DNA from: Leifsonia sp. AK011
Lineage (GTDB): Bacteria; Actinomycetota; Actinomycetes; Actinomycetales; Microbacteriaceae
Assembly (NCBI RefSeq): GCF_013410945.1
Contig: NZ_JACCCH010000001.1
Location: 1,240,001-1,304,000, forward strand
Length of the DNA stretch: 64,000 nt
Reading direction: 5' to 3'
The notes beneath the pieces are model-generated. The model was not told the DNA's origin and made no database searches. It saw only the letters and a program-made list of their open reading frames with translations. Of this stretch, positions 55,252 through 64,000 are shown one piece after another (positions within the stretch are counted from its first letter, which is position 1; the number at the start of each line of letters is the position of its first letter). Position numbers and translations under genes: made by a program.

Positions 55252-56375
55252 CGGAACTAGCGATCGTCGAACTCGACGAACAGTTCACCGATGAGCCGGG
55301 GTATCTGGACTTCGCACGCATCGGGCCGATCGGCAGGCCGGCCCGTGACGAGGAGTCGGCCCAGTCGAGCCTCCTCGGACGTGCCCGCTTCGGCACTCTC
55401 GCCTCGTTCGAGGAGCAGGATGCCCGCTCCCGGGCCGCCGTTGCGACCCTCCTCGGCTTCGGCCCCGAGCAGGTCGTGTTCCAGCCCAGCACGAGCCAGG
55501 CCATCACCCAGGCGCTCTTCGGTATCGAGGGTGAGATCCTCATCTCCACGAACGAGTACCCGAGTGTGACGGTCGCCGCGGACCGTGCCGCAGAGGCTCT
55601 CGGATCCCTCGTGCCTGTGTGGTTCACGCCCGAGCACGGGCACGTCACCCCGGATGTTCTCCGCGACACCCTCACACCGGACACCGCCGCCGTCGTGGTG
55701 AGTCTCGTCGACTTCCGCACCGGGTACCGCATCGATCTCGAGGAGGTGCGGGAGGTCATCGGTGACCGACTGCTCGTGCTCGACGCCGTGCAGGGTTTCG
55801 GCATCCTCGACGTGCCATGGCATCTCGCCGACGTGATCGCCTCCGGTGGCCAGAAGTGGACACGAGCAGGGGTCGGCACAGGATTCCTTGCACTGAGCGA
55901 ACGGGGGGCTGAGCGCATCCGCCCGGTCCTCAGCGGGTTCGCGGCATTGCAGGGTTCGTCGGTCGACCCCCTGGAGACCCCGGAGCCACCGCGGGGTGCG
56001 CAGGCTTTCCAACTCACGCGCCCCGATCCGGTGGCGGCTGCACGGTTCTCGGCGTCGCTGGAGGAGCTCGCCGCTGTGGGAGTGGGCACGATCGGTGCGC
56101 GCATCACCGAGAACGTCACGCGCATCATCGACCTCGCCGACGAGTTCGGTCTCCCCGTCGTCTCGCCGAGGGATGAGGCCGAGCGCGCTGGAATCGTCGT
56201 GATCGAGCCACCCGAGCACCACCTCACGTACCTCGCGGCGTCCTTGCACAACCACGGCGTCACTGTCACAGCGCGCGGTACTCGCGTTCGGCTCTCGCCA
56301 CATGCGACGACCGACGAGGAGACTTTCGCGATGTTGCGGGCAGCGCTCATCTCGTATGGCACCGTCGCGGTCTGA
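55248..56375 (+). CDS. Class V aminotransferase-fold PLP enzyme
   Basis: A 375-residue PLP enzyme of the class V (NifS/isopenicillin epimerase/kynureninase-like) fold. The Schiff-base Lys is in ASGGQKWTRAGVGTGFL near 202. VFQPSTSQAITQALFG binds the cofactor phosphate region and the Asp is in LLVLDAVQGFG. No Cys typical of desulfurases is apparent near the active site, so an aminotransferase or epimerase is likelier. Coupled to uppS by ATGA overlap. Substrate unknown. Confidence 0.87.
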   Translation: MTELAIVELDEQFTDEPGYLDFARIGPIGRPARDEESAQSSLLGRARFGTLASFEEQDARSRAAVATLLGFGPEQVVFQPSTSQAITQALFGIEGEILISTNEYPSVTVAADRAAEALGSLVPVWFTPEHGHVTPDVLRDTLTPDTAAVVVSLVDFRTGYRIDLEEVREVIGDRLLVLDAVQGFGILDVPWHLADVIASGGQKWTRAGVGTGFLALSERGAERIRPVLSGFAALQGSSVDPLETPEPPRGAQAFQLTRPDPVAAARFSASLEELAAVGVGTIGARITENVTRIIDLADEFGLPVVSPRDEAERAGIVVIEPPEHHLTYLAASLHNHGVTVTARGTRVRLSPHATTDEETFAMLRAALISYGTVAV

Positions 56376-56586
56376 CCGTCGCGTGACGGCACGGAGCCGT
56401 TAACCTGACTGTCACATCAGAAGGGCGTGTCGTCCCTTCCCCGTAACGAAACCGGCCTAGTTTCAAGTCATCAGGTATGGCGCCTGATCGAGACGGCCAC
56501 GTAAGTTCGTCTCGCGATCTGTGCTCACCCACAGCGGCCGTCTTGCGGATACGGATCCGGGGATTCTCCTCGGGGATGGAGCGCAC
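56376..56586. other. Leader region of the PIN-PhoH gene with small hairpins
   Basis: No gene is visible. ATCAGG-tatggcg-CCTGAT and GAGACG-gccacgtaagtt-CGTCTC form consecutive hairpins near 56470-56515. They could belong to a structured leader. I see no convincing -10. Confidence 0.25.
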
Positions 56587-57939
56587 GTGGCCGAGCTAGC
56601 CCAGCCAAAGCAGGACAACACCAAGGCACAGGCGGGGGGCTCGGATACACGCGAGCGCACCTACGTGCTCGATACCTCGGTGCTACTGTCCGACCCGAAG
56701 GCCGTTTTCCGATTCGCGGAGCACCATGTCGTGCTCCCGGTGGTCGTGATCACGGAACTCGAAGCCAAGCGCAACGATCCCGAGATCGGGTATTTCGCAC
56801 GCCAGGCCCTTCGCAATCTCGATGAGCTCCGCGTGCAGCACGAGCGCCTCGACTTCCCCATCGCCGTGGGCGACGGGGGCTCGCTCCGGGTGGAGCTCAA
56901 CCACTCCAACATGTCCGTCCTGCCCTCGGGCCTCCAGCTCGGCGACAACGACTCTCGCATCCTTGCCGTGGCAATGAACCTCGCCGCCGACGGGCTCGAG
57001 GTCACGGTCGTCTCGAAGGATCTGCCGCTGCGTGTGAAGGCGGCATCCATCGGTCTCGCTGCCGAGGAGTACCGCGCCGAGCTCGCCGTCGATTCCGGCT
57101 GGACCGGCCAGGTCGAGATCGACCTCGGCTCCGACCAGATGGCCAAGCTGTACGACGAGGAGGTGCTCCACACGCGCGCCGTGCAGGACCTGCCCGTCAA
57201 CACCGGTCTCATCGTGCACTCCGACCGCGGGTCGGCCCTCGGTCGTGTCACGGGCCGTGGCGAGTTCCGGCTCGTCCGGGGAGACCGCGACATCTTCGGC
57301 CTTCACGGGCGTTCCGCTGAGCAGCGCCTCGCCATCGACATGCTCCTCGACCCCGAGGTCGGCATCGTGTCGCTCGGCGGACGGGCGGGAACCGGAAAGT
57401 CGGCTCTCGCGCTCTGCGCCGGGCTTGAGGCCGTCCTCGAGAAGCAGCAGCACCGCAAGATCATGGTGTTCCGTCCGCTGTACGCGGTCGGAGGCCAGGA
57501 ACTCGGATTCCTCCCGGGGGATGCCGCGGAGAAGATGAACCCGTGGGCGCAGGCCGTGTTCGACACCCTCGGCTCGGTGGTCTCGCAGAACGTCCTCGAC
57601 GAGGTGCTGGAGCGGGGGATGCTCGAGGTGCTGCCTTTGACCCACATCCGTGGCCGCTCCCTCCACGACGCCTTCGTGATCGTCGATGAGGCGCAGTCCC
57701 TCGAGCGGAACGTGCTGCTGACCGTCCTCAGCAGGATCGGCCAGAATTCGCGGGTCGTCCTCACGCACGACGTCGCCCAGCGCGACAATCTCCGGGTCGG
57801 CCGTCACGACGGTGTCGCCTCGGTGATCGAGACGCTCAAGGGTCACTCACTCTTCGGGCACATCACGCTCACCCGCTCGGAGCGCTCCGCGATCGCGGCG
57901 CTCGTAACCGAGATGCTCGAGAGCAACGAACTCGCCTAG
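56587..57939 (+). CDS. PIN-PhoH fusion protein (PhoH2-type)
   Basis: A 450-residue fusion of an N-terminal PIN ribonuclease domain (about 20-150: [19 protein letters not shown] with the first acidic residue, [22 protein letters not shown]) and a C-terminal PhoH ATPase (about 220-450: Walker [14 protein letters not shown] near 263, Walker [14 protein letters not shown] near 363, [14 protein letters not shown]). Studied PhoH2 proteins are sequence-specific RNA helicase/RNases. The GTG at 56587 has GGAG eight bases upstream; the GTG at 56521 is an alternative. No antitoxin-like small gene precedes it. Confidence 0.9.
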   Translation: MAELAQPKQDNTKAQAGGSDTRERTYVLDTSVLLSDPKAVFRFAEHHVVLPVVVITELEAKRNDPEIGYFARQALRNLDELRVQHERLDFPIAVGDGGSLRVELNHSNMSVLPSGLQLGDNDSRILAVAMNLAADGLEVTVVSKDLPLRVKAASIGLAAEEYRAELAVDSGWTGQVEIDLGSDQMAKLYDEEVLHTRAVQDLPVNTGLIVHSDRGSALGRVTGRGEFRLVRGDRDIFGLHGRSAEQRLAIDMLLDPEVGIVSLGGRAGTGKSALALCAGLEAVLEKQQHRKIMVFRPLYAVGGQELGFLPGDAAEKMNPWAQAVFDTLGSVVSQNVLDEVLERGMLEVLPLTHIRGRSLHDAFVIVDEAQSLERNVLLTVLSRIGQNSRVVLTHDVAQRDNLRVGRHDGVASVIETLKGHSLFGHITLTRSERSAIAALVTEMLESNELA

Positions 57940-57945
57940 CTGAGC

Positions 57946-57993
57946 GTCAGGATCGGTGAGGTCTCGGGTCGCCGGGGCCCCACCGATCCTGAC
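57946..57993. terminator. 13-bp perfect inverted repeat after the PIN-PhoH gene
   Basis: GTCAGGATCGGTG (57946-57958) pairs with CACCGATCCTGAC (57981-57993) around a 22-base loop, 7 bases after the stop. No T run follows. Confidence 0.55.
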
Positions 57994-58043
57994 AATTGGT
58001 CGGATCGCACCCCCTGGTGTGGGCGCTTCGGCTCACGACCCCG

Positions 58044-58049
58044 TAAAGT
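58044..58049 (+). promoter_or_regulatory. -10 hexamer TAAAGT, leaderless spacing
   Basis: TAAAGT is followed by six bases and the GTG at 58056. Confidence 0.5.
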
Positions 58050-58055
58050 CGATGC

Positions 58056-58817
58056 GTGGCATGGGTCTTCGGTGTGCTGGCGGTAGCGCTGGCAGTGTTC
58101 CTCCTGTGGACCCTCATCGCCCCGCGGGGCCAGTGGCGGGCCCTCGTCGGCTGGAGCGTCGGCGACATCCATCGGGATGAGCCCAGCGGCACCGCCTATG
58201 CCCTGCGACGTCTCGGTGCGGGCCTCGGGCTGCTCGGCATCCTGACGGTCTCCGGCATCGCCATCGCGCCGACCCTGCAGACCACCGCGGCAAAGTCACC
58301 GTCGGAGGGTCCCATCGAACTCATGTGGGGCGGTGTCCGACCGTATGTCGTCGACCGCATCATCACGCCCCTCGGCGCCCCCTCCGGCAGCTTCGTCGAG
58401 ATGCCTGTCCTGGGTTTCCAGAGCTTCGCCGACGGCACGCCGACCTACGTGGCACGCCTCGACGACTTCCGCCTTCTCGGTCGCGACTCGCCCCCCGGCT
58501 ACGTCGGCGACCTCCCGCCGGTCGGCAATGGAGCGCTCGACTTCGCGGACATCGTCATCAACGTCCGTGGGCCACTGCTGTGCATCCCGCGCGAGGTCGT
58601 CATGGTCGAGTCCGAGGCGGACATCCGCGTCGGGGTGTTCTACGGCCTGCCCCAGGGGCCGGAAGGCGCCGAGGGCGACAGCGTGGCGGGATGCCCGACG
58701 AACGCCGCTGTGACGGGATCCGTTCTCATCCCCCTGCAGCTGAGCGCACCACTCGATGACCGGCCGATCCTGAACCTCGCGGGCGAACCGATCGATGAGG
58801 TCGGCATCATCGACTGA
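58056..58817 (+). CDS. Hypothetical two-span membrane protein
   Basis: A 253-residue protein without a recognised function. Helix 1 (about 2-22) is followed by APRGQWRALVGWSVGDIHRDEPSG, a short block seen in many actinobacterial membrane proteins. Helix 2 (about 52-72) leads to an extracytoplasmic domain of about 180 residues with two Cys (GPLLCIPRE and VAGCPTN) that could pair. Many Gly/Pro turns, few Lys. Its leaderless promoter supports the GTG start. The prepilin peptidase follows 62 bp later from its own promoter. Confidence 0.75.
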   Translation: MAWVFGVLAVALAVFLLWTLIAPRGQWRALVGWSVGDIHRDEPSGTAYALRRLGAGLGLLGILTVSGIAIAPTLQTTAAKSPSEGPIELMWGGVRPYVVDRIITPLGAPSGSFVEMPVLGFQSFADGTPTYVARLDDFRLLGRDSPPGYVGDLPPVGNGALDFADIVINVRGPLLCIPREVVMVESEADIRVGVFYGLPQGPEGAEGDSVAGCPTNAAVTGSVLIPLQLSAPLDDRPILNLAGEPIDEVGIID

Positions 58818-58867
58818 TCGGGCGTCAGGCCTGTGGATGCTCGCCGCAACGCGCGTCCGGGCGTCCC

Positions 58868-58873
58868 TACAGT
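58868..58873 (+). promoter_or_regulatory. -10 hexamer TACAGT, leaderless spacing (prepilin peptidase)
   Basis: TACAGT is followed by six bases and the ATG at 58880. Confidence 0.5.
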
Positions 58874-58879
58874 CGCCGC

Positions 58880-59422
58880 ATGCCCAGTCTCGACACCCGC
58901 GATCCACGCGCGGCTACCCTCGACGGCTGGTCGCTGACGGCATCGGCCGTGCTCGGGGTGGCCACGCTGGCGACGGTCGGTCTCGACGCGAAGGCGATCC
59001 CTGCGCTCTACCTCGCCGCGGTGACCCCACCGCTCGTGTTCGCGGATGTCACGCAGCGGCGTCTCCCCAACCCGCTGGTGCTACCGGGCTACCCCGTGGT
59101 GCTCACTGCTCTCCTCGCGAGTGGACTCCGTGACGGGGAACTCCCCATCACCGCGTTCGTGGCCGGTGTGAGCTACCTGGTGGCCTTCGTCGCCCTGGTC
59201 GTCGGGGGAGGCATGGGGATGGGGGATGCGAAGCTCGCGGGTCTCCTCGGCCTGTCCGCGGGGCTGCTTGGTGTGGCACCAGCCGTGGCAACCGTGGGCG
59301 CGGCGTTCCTGCTCGGAGGGGTGAGCGCGATCGTCTCGGTCTGCCAGCGGTCAGGTGCGGGCATCCCGTTCGGCCCCCACCTGCTCGCGGGGTACTGGAT
59401 TGCGCTGCTTCTCTTCGCCTAG
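58880..59422 (+). CDS. A24-family prepilin peptidase (peptidase-only form)
   Basis: A 180-residue membrane aspartyl protease with about six spans. The two catalytic Asp are in [13 protein letters not shown] near 55 and in [13 protein letters not shown] near 114, the GxGD motif. The N-terminal methylase domain of full PilD is absent, as in TadV/CpaA-type peptidases. It would process Flp/Tad-type pilins, but no pilin or secretion gene is in the window, so its substrates are elsewhere. Convergent with fumC (4-base overlap). Confidence 0.9.
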   Translation: MPSLDTRDPRAATLDGWSLTASAVLGVATLATVGLDAKAIPALYLAAVTPPLVFADVTQRRLPNPLVLPGYPVVLTALLASGLRDGELPITAFVAGVSYLVAFVALVVGGGMGMGDAKLAGLLGLSAGLLGVAPAVATVGAAFLLGGVSAIVSVCQRSGAGIPFGPHLLAGYWIALLLFA

Positions 59423-60813
59423 CCCGGGTGGGTCATCGACATGACGTCGAGCGCCGTGTCGAGCTGTTCGAGCGTCACCTCGCCGCGCTCGACGAAGCCG
59501 AGATCGATCACGGCCTCGCGCACGGTCATACCCTGGGCGACGGAGTGCTTGGCGATCTTCGCTGCGGCCTCGTAACCGATGATCTTGTTGAGCGGCGTCA
59601 CGATCGACGGGGACGACTCGGCAAGCGCCTTCGCACGGCTGACGTTCGCCTCGAGCCCGTCGATGGTCTTGTCCGCGAGTACGACCGTGGAGGTGGCCAG
59701 GAGCCTGATCGACTCGAGAAGTGCGGTGCCCATGACGGGGATGGCAACATTCAGTTCGAAATTGCCGGAGGCACCCGACCAGGCAATGGTGGCGTCGTTT
59801 CCGATCACGCGCGCACACACCATGAGTACGGCCTCGGGAACGACGGGGTTCACCTTGCCGGGCATGATCGATGACCCGGGCTGCAGGTCCGGGATGTGAA
59901 GCTCCGCCAGCCCGGTGTTCGGGCCGGATCCCATCCAGCGCAGGTCATTGCAGATCTTCGTGAGCGAGACGGCGATCACACGCAGGGCGCCGGAGGCCTC
60001 CACGAGGCCATCACGTGCACCCTGGGCCTCGAAGTGGTCGAGGGCCTCGGTGATCGGCAGCTGCGAGTCCTCGGCGAGCACCGAGATCACACGCTGCGGG
60101 AAGCCGGCCGGGGTGTTGATGCCCGTGCCCGTCGCGGTGCCACCGAGCGGCACCTCTGCAACGCGCGCGATCGTCGCCTTGACGCGCTCGATGCCGAGGC
60201 GAATCTGGCGGGCGTACCCGGCGAACTCCTGCCCGAGGGTCACGGGCGTGGCATCCATCAGGTGGGTGCGGCCCGACTTCACGACGGACTTCCACAGTTC
60301 GGCCTTGACCTCGAGGGATGCCGCGAGGTGCTCGAGCGACGGGATCAGGTCGTTCAGCAGCGCGCTCGTCACGGCGAGGTGCACGGACGTGGGGAAGACG
60401 TCATTCGACGACTGCGACGCGTTGACGTGGTCGTTCGGATGCACCGGCGAGCCGAGTGCGTCGCTGGCGAGCCGCGCGAGCACCTCGTTCATGTTCATGT
60501 TCGACGATGTGCCGGAACCCGTCTGGTAGACGTCGATCGGGAAGTCACCCAGGTGCTTGCCCGCGATGATCTCGTCGGCCGCTGCCACGATCGACTTCGC
60601 GATGCTGGGATCAATGATGCCGAGCTCGCCGTTGACGATCGCGGCTGCGCGCTTGATGCGGGCGAGGGCGATGATCTGTGCCGGCTCGAGGCCGTCACCC
60701 GAGATGGGGAAGTTCTCCACCGCGCGCTGGGTCTGTGCGCCGTACAGCGCGTTGGCGGGGACTCGAACCTCGCCCATCGTGTCGTGCTCGATTCGGAACT
60801 GCGTGTCGGTCAC
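59419..60813 (-). CDS. fumC: Fumarate hydratase, class II
   Basis: Interconverts fumarate and L-malate in the TCA cycle. The 464 residues carry the class II pattern: [27 protein letters not shown] at the N-terminus, [15 protein letters not shown], the His in [33 protein letters not shown] and the superfamily signature [11 protein letters not shown]. The GTG start is preceded by a weak ribosome binding site. It is last of a leftward series (xseA, xseB, DUF4245, carbonic anhydrase), 50 bases after the anhydrase. Confidence 0.97.
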   Translation of the reverse strand: MTDTQFRIEHDTMGEVRVPANALYGAQTQRAVENFPISGDGLEPAQIIALARIKRAAAIVNGELGIIDPSIAKSIVAAADEIIAGKHLGDFPIDVYQTGSGTSSNMNMNEVLARLASDALGSPVHPNDHVNASQSSNDVFPTSVHLAVTSALLNDLIPSLEHLAASLEVKAELWKSVVKSGRTHLMDATPVTLGQEFAGYARQIRLGIERVKATIARVAEVPLGGTATGTGINTPAGFPQRVISVLAEDSQLPITEALDHFEAQGARDGLVEASGALRVIAVSLTKICNDLRWMGSGPNTGLAELHIPDLQPGSSIMPGKVNPVVPEAVLMVCARVIGNDATIAWSGASGNFELNVAIPVMGTALLESIRLLATSTVVLADKTIDGLEANVSRAKALAESSPSIVTPLNKIIGYEAAAKIAKHSVAQGMTVREAVIDLGFVERGEVTLEQLDTALDVMSMTHPG

Positions 60814-60863
60814 TTCGTGCGCATCTTTCGGTTCGGTCGGTGAATCGTCGGGGAAAAGTCGGT

Positions 60864-61508
60864 CTAGCCGACGGGGGCGTTCTCGAGTCCGACGGCGACG
60901 TCGGGCACAGCACGACCCTCGAGCAACTGGTAGTTGGCTCCCACGATGGCCAGCGTACCGGCGGCCACCGCCTCGCGGATCATCTCCGAGGATTCCAGCA
61001 GCTCGGAGATCGTGTCGCGCAGGTGCTCACGTCCGACGGCCTGCGCATCGATCGCTTCGGGATCGACTCTGCGGTACTGGGCGACGCGGCGCACGGCCGG
61101 GAGGATGGGCGCAATGAGGTTTGTGATGTGGGGCGAGAGCTGCGGAGCGGCAGGCCCCTGAGAGTCGATGGCGGCGCGAACGGCTCCGCACTCGTCATGA
61201 CCGAGCACGACGATCAGCGGCACGCGGAGCACACCGACGGCGTACTCGAGCGACCCGACCACGGATTCGGAGATGACCTGTCCTGCGTTGCGCACGACGA
61301 AGAGGTCGCCGAGCCCCATGTCGAAGATGATCTCGGCGGCGAGGCGGGAGTCGCTGCATCCGAAGAGGGCGGCGTGGGGGAACTGCGCGGGTGCCACCTC
61401 CGTGCGGCGATCGACGTCCTGGCGCGGATGCTTCGGCGTTCCCGTGACGAAGCGCTCGTTGCCGTGCTCCATCTCGGCCCAGGCTTCTGCGGGGGTCTGT
61501 TCGCTCAC
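60864..61508 (-). CDS. Beta-carbonic anhydrase
   Basis: Zinc enzyme hydrating CO2 to bicarbonate, 214 residues. The zinc ligands are Cys51 in FGCSDSR, His104 and Cys107 in GHDECGA, with the Asp53-Arg55 dyad. VVRNAGQVI and SLEYAVGVL are conserved. The GTG at 61508 overlaps the DUF4245 stop by four bases; the longer frame is antisense-like and rejected. Bicarbonate supply to anaplerotic carboxylation would fit the adjacent fumarase. Confidence 0.94.
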   Translation of the reverse strand: MSEQTPAEAWAEMEHGNERFVTGTPKHPRQDVDRRTEVAPAQFPHAALFGCSDSRLAAEIIFDMGLGDLFVVRNAGQVISESVVGSLEYAVGVLRVPLIVVLGHDECGAVRAAIDSQGPAAPQLSPHITNLIAPILPAVRRVAQYRRVDPEAIDAQAVGREHLRDTISELLESSEMIREAVAAGTLAIVGANYQLLEGRAVPDVAVGLENAPVG

Positions 61509-62134
61509 TGTTCTCCCAACTCGGCCATGACGGCGAGGGCCATGGCCTGGAATTCGGCGTCCGACGCCGTGCCGTGGAGCACGATCGTCGAGCCGCCGAT
61601 CACGGTGGACATGGCATAGGCGTGGTTGCCGGAGTCGCGGCCGCCACGGTTCTCGTAGAGCATCCACCGGGTGCCATCCACGTCAGCGGTGCCTGTTGAC
61701 GACACGTCGTCGAGCGTCTCCGCGAGCCAGGTCGCGTTGGCGTCGATGCCCTGGTTGACCGCGATGAACTGGGTGTCCGGTGTCACGTAGCCGACGTACC
61801 AGGTCGGTACCTCGGACACGATCCCGAAGCGTGCTGCGTTGGCGGTCCAGCCCTCCGGCAGCACGGGAACCACGAGCGAGACACCGGCTCCAGGCTCAGC
61901 GTCGGCGGCGATCCCGGCAACATCAATCGGTTCCGCTGGGCCGGGGTCCGGCCGGACCACAACGAGCACCAGCAGGAGAACGACGCCGAGCGAGGCGACC
62001 GTGGCGATCACCAGGTTGAAGACCGTCTGGTTGCTGCGTCGCTTGGCCGCGGCCGCCGCGCGACGGTCCGCCGTCTCCTGCGGGGTCTCCGGCCTGCCCA
62101 GTTCCGCGACGATCCGGGGCTCGTTGGATGCCAT
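61505..62134 (-). CDS. DUF4245 membrane protein
   Basis: A 209-residue actinobacterial protein of unknown function. The cytoplasmic N-terminus (1-40) is charged and Ala-rich, one transmembrane helix (about 41-63) follows, then an exported domain with VVPVLPEGWTANAARFG, TWYVGYVTPDTQFIAVNQG and STIVLHGTASDAEF blocks typical of DUF4245. It starts in the TAATG overlap with xseB and ends in overlap with the anhydrase. The position beside xseAB recurs across actinobacteria. Confidence 0.9.
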   Translation of the reverse strand: MASNEPRIVAELGRPETPQETADRRAAAAAKRRSNQTVFNLVIATVASLGVVLLLVLVVVRPDPGPAEPIDVAGIAADAEPGAGVSLVVPVLPEGWTANAARFGIVSEVPTWYVGYVTPDTQFIAVNQGIDANATWLAETLDDVSSTGTADVDGTRWMLYENRGGRDSGNHAYAMSTVIGGSTIVLHGTASDAEFQAMALAVMAELGEQ

Positions 62135-62352
62135 TACTCGGCCGCTGCAGTTCTGGCGGCGTCGAGGCGCTCGCGCGCGCCCTTGAGCCACTCCTCGCAG
62201 CGGGCGGCGAGCAACTCGCCCCGCTCCCAGAGGGCCAGGGATTCCTCGAGGGTGGACGACCCCTGCTCGAGCTCGTTCACCACCCGGACGAGTTCATCGC
62301 GAGCCTCTTCATATCCGAGCTCGTTCACGTCGGCATTCGAGGGCGTTGACAC
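62134..62352 (-). CDS. xseB: Exodeoxyribonuclease VII small subunit
   Basis: A 72-residue subunit of the ATP-independent exonuclease that degrades single-stranded DNA from both ends. The conserved YEEARDELVRVVNELEQGSSTLEESLALWERGELLAARCEEWL spans most of the protein. It starts three bases after the xseA stop and shares the A of TAATG with DUF4245. Confidence 0.96.
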   Translation of the reverse strand: MSTPSNADVNELGYEEARDELVRVVNELEQGSSTLEESLALWERGELLAARCEEWLKGARERLDAARTAAAE

Positions 62353-62355
62353 GGG

Positions 62356-63579
62356 TTAGATCCTACCGTCCTGGTCGGAATCGACCGTGGTTGCGAGCGA
62401 ACCCTCAGCAAGGGTCAGGGTGAGTCTCTCGCCGGACTTCGCCTCCGTCGCGGCACGCACGACGCGGCCGTCGGGAAGCTGGGCGATGGCGTACCCACGG
62501 TCGAGCGTGCGCTGGGGCGAGAGTGCCCGGAGATGCCCGGCGAGTTCGCCCACGCGCGCGGCGGAGCGTTCGACGGTCCGCTCCAGCAGGTCGCGTCCGC
62601 GCGAGACGTATCGGGACAGTTCGTCGGCTCGCGTATCGATGATCCAGCTGGTCGTGGCGAGCACGGGGCGCGACCGCAGTGCCTCGAGCCGGTCCACCTC
62701 GATCGAGATGCGGTGGGTCACGCGGGATCGGATGCTCGCGCGAGCCTGCCTCACTCGTGCAAGCTCCTCCGTGACATCCGGCACGACCCTCTTCGCGGCA
62801 TCGGTGGGGGTGGATGCCCGCAGGTCGGCGACATCGTCGAGCAGGGGTCGGTCGGCCTCATGTCCAATGGCGCTGACGATCGGCGTGCTCGCCGAGGCCG
62901 CCGTGCGCACGAGCTGCTCGTCGCTGAAGACGAGCAGGTTCTGGAAGTCGCCGCCCCCGCGAGCGACGATGATCACATCGACGTCGGGGTCCGCATCGAG
63001 GGTGCGGATCGCGGCCGTCACCTCGGCGGCGGCCCGTTCGCCCTGGACCGCGGCGTGCACGACCCGGAAGTTGACCGCGGGCCAGCGCAGCTGGGCGTTG
63101 CGCAGCACGTCCTTCTCGGCGTCGCTGTCCTTGCCCGTGATGAGACCGATGCAGTGCGGGAGGAAGGGGAGGGGCTTCTTGTGCTCGAAGAGGCCCTCGG
63201 CCTTGAGCTTCTGGCGCAACCGTTCGAGCCGCTCGAGGAGGTCGCCGAGCCCCACGTGCCGCATGTCCGACACCTGCATCGTGAGCGTTCCGCCCTTGAG
63301 CCAGTAGTTGGGCCGCACGGCGGCGATCACGTGGTCGCCCTGCTTGAGGTCAGCCGGGATGCGGGCGCGAACGGAGGACCACACGGTGAAGGAGACTGTC
63401 GCGTCATCCTCGAGGTCCTTGAGCTTGCCGTAGACGTTGCCGCCGGAAGCACCCCACTGGGTGATCTCGCCCTCGACCCACGCTGTGCCCAGTCTCTCGA
63501 TCCAGCCCTTGAGCTTGCTGGCGAGAGTGGAGACCGGCCACGGGGCATCCGGGGAGGAGGGTGCCTCTTCTATGGCCAT
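62356..63579 (-). CDS. xseA: Exodeoxyribonuclease VII large subunit
   Basis: A 407-residue catalytic subunit. The N-terminal OB fold (about 15-110) contains VEGEITQWGASGGNVYGKLKD. The catalytic domain contains LPFLPHCIGLITGKDSDAEKDVLRN, VDVIIVARGGGDFQNLLVFSDEQLVR near 195 and PIVSAIGHEADRPLLDDVADLRASTPTDAAK. A helical segment rich in Arg and Leu (about 275-355) binds XseB. Divergent from ispH across a 58-base gap. The ATG has no strong ribosome binding site. Confidence 0.96.
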   Translation of the reverse strand: MAIEEAPSSPDAPWPVSTLASKLKGWIERLGTAWVEGEITQWGASGGNVYGKLKDLEDDATVSFTVWSSVRARIPADLKQGDHVIAAVRPNYWLKGGTLTMQVSDMRHVGLGDLLERLERLRQKLKAEGLFEHKKPLPFLPHCIGLITGKDSDAEKDVLRNAQLRWPAVNFRVVHAAVQGERAAAEVTAAIRTLDADPDVDVIIVARGGGDFQNLLVFSDEQLVRTAASASTPIVSAIGHEADRPLLDDVADLRASTPTDAAKRVVPDVTEELARVRQARASIRSRVTHRISIEVDRLEALRSRPVLATTSWIIDTRADELSRYVSRGRDLLERTVERSAARVGELAGHLRALSPQRTLDRGYAIAQLPDGRVVRAATEAKSGERLTLTLAEGSLATTVDSDQDGRI

Positions 63580-63625
63580 GTGCCTGTCGCCAGCCTCTCT
63601 CAGGGGAACCGGGCGCCCGCCGCCC

Positions 63626-63631
63626 TAGAAT
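63626..63631 (+). promoter_or_regulatory. -10 hexamer TAGAAT, leaderless spacing (ispH)
   Basis: TAGAAT is followed by six bases and the GTG at 63638; this spacing selects that GTG over the one at 63633. Confidence 0.55.
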
Positions 63632-63637
63632 CGTGGG

Positions 63638-64000
63638 GTGGGCACAATATCCAATGGCGCGAAAGCGACACTCGACCTGCCGCCCGTACCCGCTCGGCGC
63701 GAGCGGCTCAAGGATACCCCGGCACCCCGACCCAAGAAGGTGGTGCTGGCAGCACCCCGTGGATACTGCGCGGGTGTGGATCGTGCGGTGATCGCGGTCG
63801 AGAAGGCGCTGCGCAACTTCGGCGCGCCGGTGTATGTGCGCAAGCAGATCGTCCACAACATCCACGTCGTCTCGACTCTCGAGCGGCAGGGCGCGATCTT
63901 CGTCGACGACGTCGATGAAGTGCCCGAGGGTGCGCACGTCGTCTTCAGCGCGCACGGTGTCTCCCCCGCGGTCGTGCAGGGCGCGGCCGACCGCAACCTG
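63638..64000 (+). CDS. ispH: 4-hydroxy-3-methylbut-2-enyl diphosphate reductase (5' part)
   Basis: Last enzyme of the MEP isoprenoid pathway, an iron-sulphur reductase making IPP and DMAPP. Only the first 121 codons are inside the window. The first cluster Cys is Cys44 in [15 protein letters not shown], and [10 protein letters not shown] carries a substrate-binding His. [24 protein letters not shown] continues the family pattern. An unusual 30-residue Pro/Arg-rich N-terminal extension precedes the core. It supplies IPP for the prenyltransferase encoded at 54466. Confidence 0.95.
   Translation, partial: MGTISNGAKATLDLPPVPARRERLKDTPAPRPKKVVLAAPRGYCAGVDRAVIAVEKALRNFGAPVYVRKQIVHNIHVVSTLERQGAIFVDDVDEVPEGAHVVFSAHGVSPAVVQGAADRNL

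Noticed and set aside
56587-57939. PhoH2 toxin-antitoxin pair
   Set aside because: No small antitoxin frame precedes the PIN-PhoH gene; the 211-base gap holds only hairpins.

Overview
The window looks like ordinary chromosome from a high-GC Gram-positive bacterium, most likely a member of the Microbacteriaceae (Actinobacteria). The evidence is uniformly high GC with strong third-position G/C bias, many GTG and TTG starts, actinobacterial families (DUF4245, DUF501, DUF4307, DUF222-HNH, LAxTG sorting signals), and an actinobacterial core order (mfd, mazG, eno, divIC/DUF501, and xseA-xseB-DUF4245 next to ispH). I see no phage, transposase, integrase, CRISPR array or rRNA, and no gene-free stretch longer than 300 bases.

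Layout. 1-360: edge ORF with a possible sorting signal, then the gnd terminator. 361-7528: sugar-acid block, with gnd, a 2-hydroxyacid dehydrogenase, and a gluconate/idonate operon (gntK, gntP, an SDR, idnD) facing its probable FadR-type GntR regulator. 7764-12799: rplY-pth and mfd. 12846-21900: phosphoketolase, a membrane protein, an ABC exporter, a CPBP protease, a DUF222-HNH gene under an apparent SOS box, and an MFS exporter. 21985-28315: a large CWB2 surface protein, a secreted nuclease, mazG and a TetR regulator. 28359-34729: hisS, eno, divIC, DUF501, a membrane-anchored subtilisin and NDH-2. 34730-36818: a GerW-like gene, a tRNA with anticodon UAA, a large palindrome and a LAxTG-anchored ThuA protein. 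36930-42761: a tightly coupled TetR-MFS-PLP enzyme-lactone oxidase-GH1 operon. 42815-45725: lemA, htpX, dispersed palindromic repeats and an AlkX/YcaQ-type gene. 45886-49784: a four-gene ABC importer. 49841-57939: AI-2E transporter, ilvA, greA, small membrane proteins, hemolysin III, a cis-prenyltransferase, a class-V aminotransferase fold and PIN-PhoH. 58056-64000: membrane protein, prepilin peptidase, then fumC, carbonic anhydrase, DUF4245, xseB and xseA read leftward, and the start of ispH.

How it works together. Gluconate and idonate are imported, converted to 6-phosphogluconate and can enter the oxidative pentose phosphate route through gnd. Phosphoketolase offers a second exit from the pentose phosphate pool, and enolase and fumarase sit in the same window. 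mfd, the SOS-box HNH gene, AlkX and exonuclease VII are genome-maintenance functions.

The most striking whole-window signal is regulatory. At least fifteen genes have a TAnnnT-like hexamer ending exactly seven bases before the first base of the start codon, which is what leaderless transcription predicts. The best candidates for undescribed biology are the 36.9-42.8 kb glycoside operon with its palindromic operator, the class-I-shaped UAA tRNA together with the very rare TTA codons, and the palindromic repeats around htpX and the tRNA.
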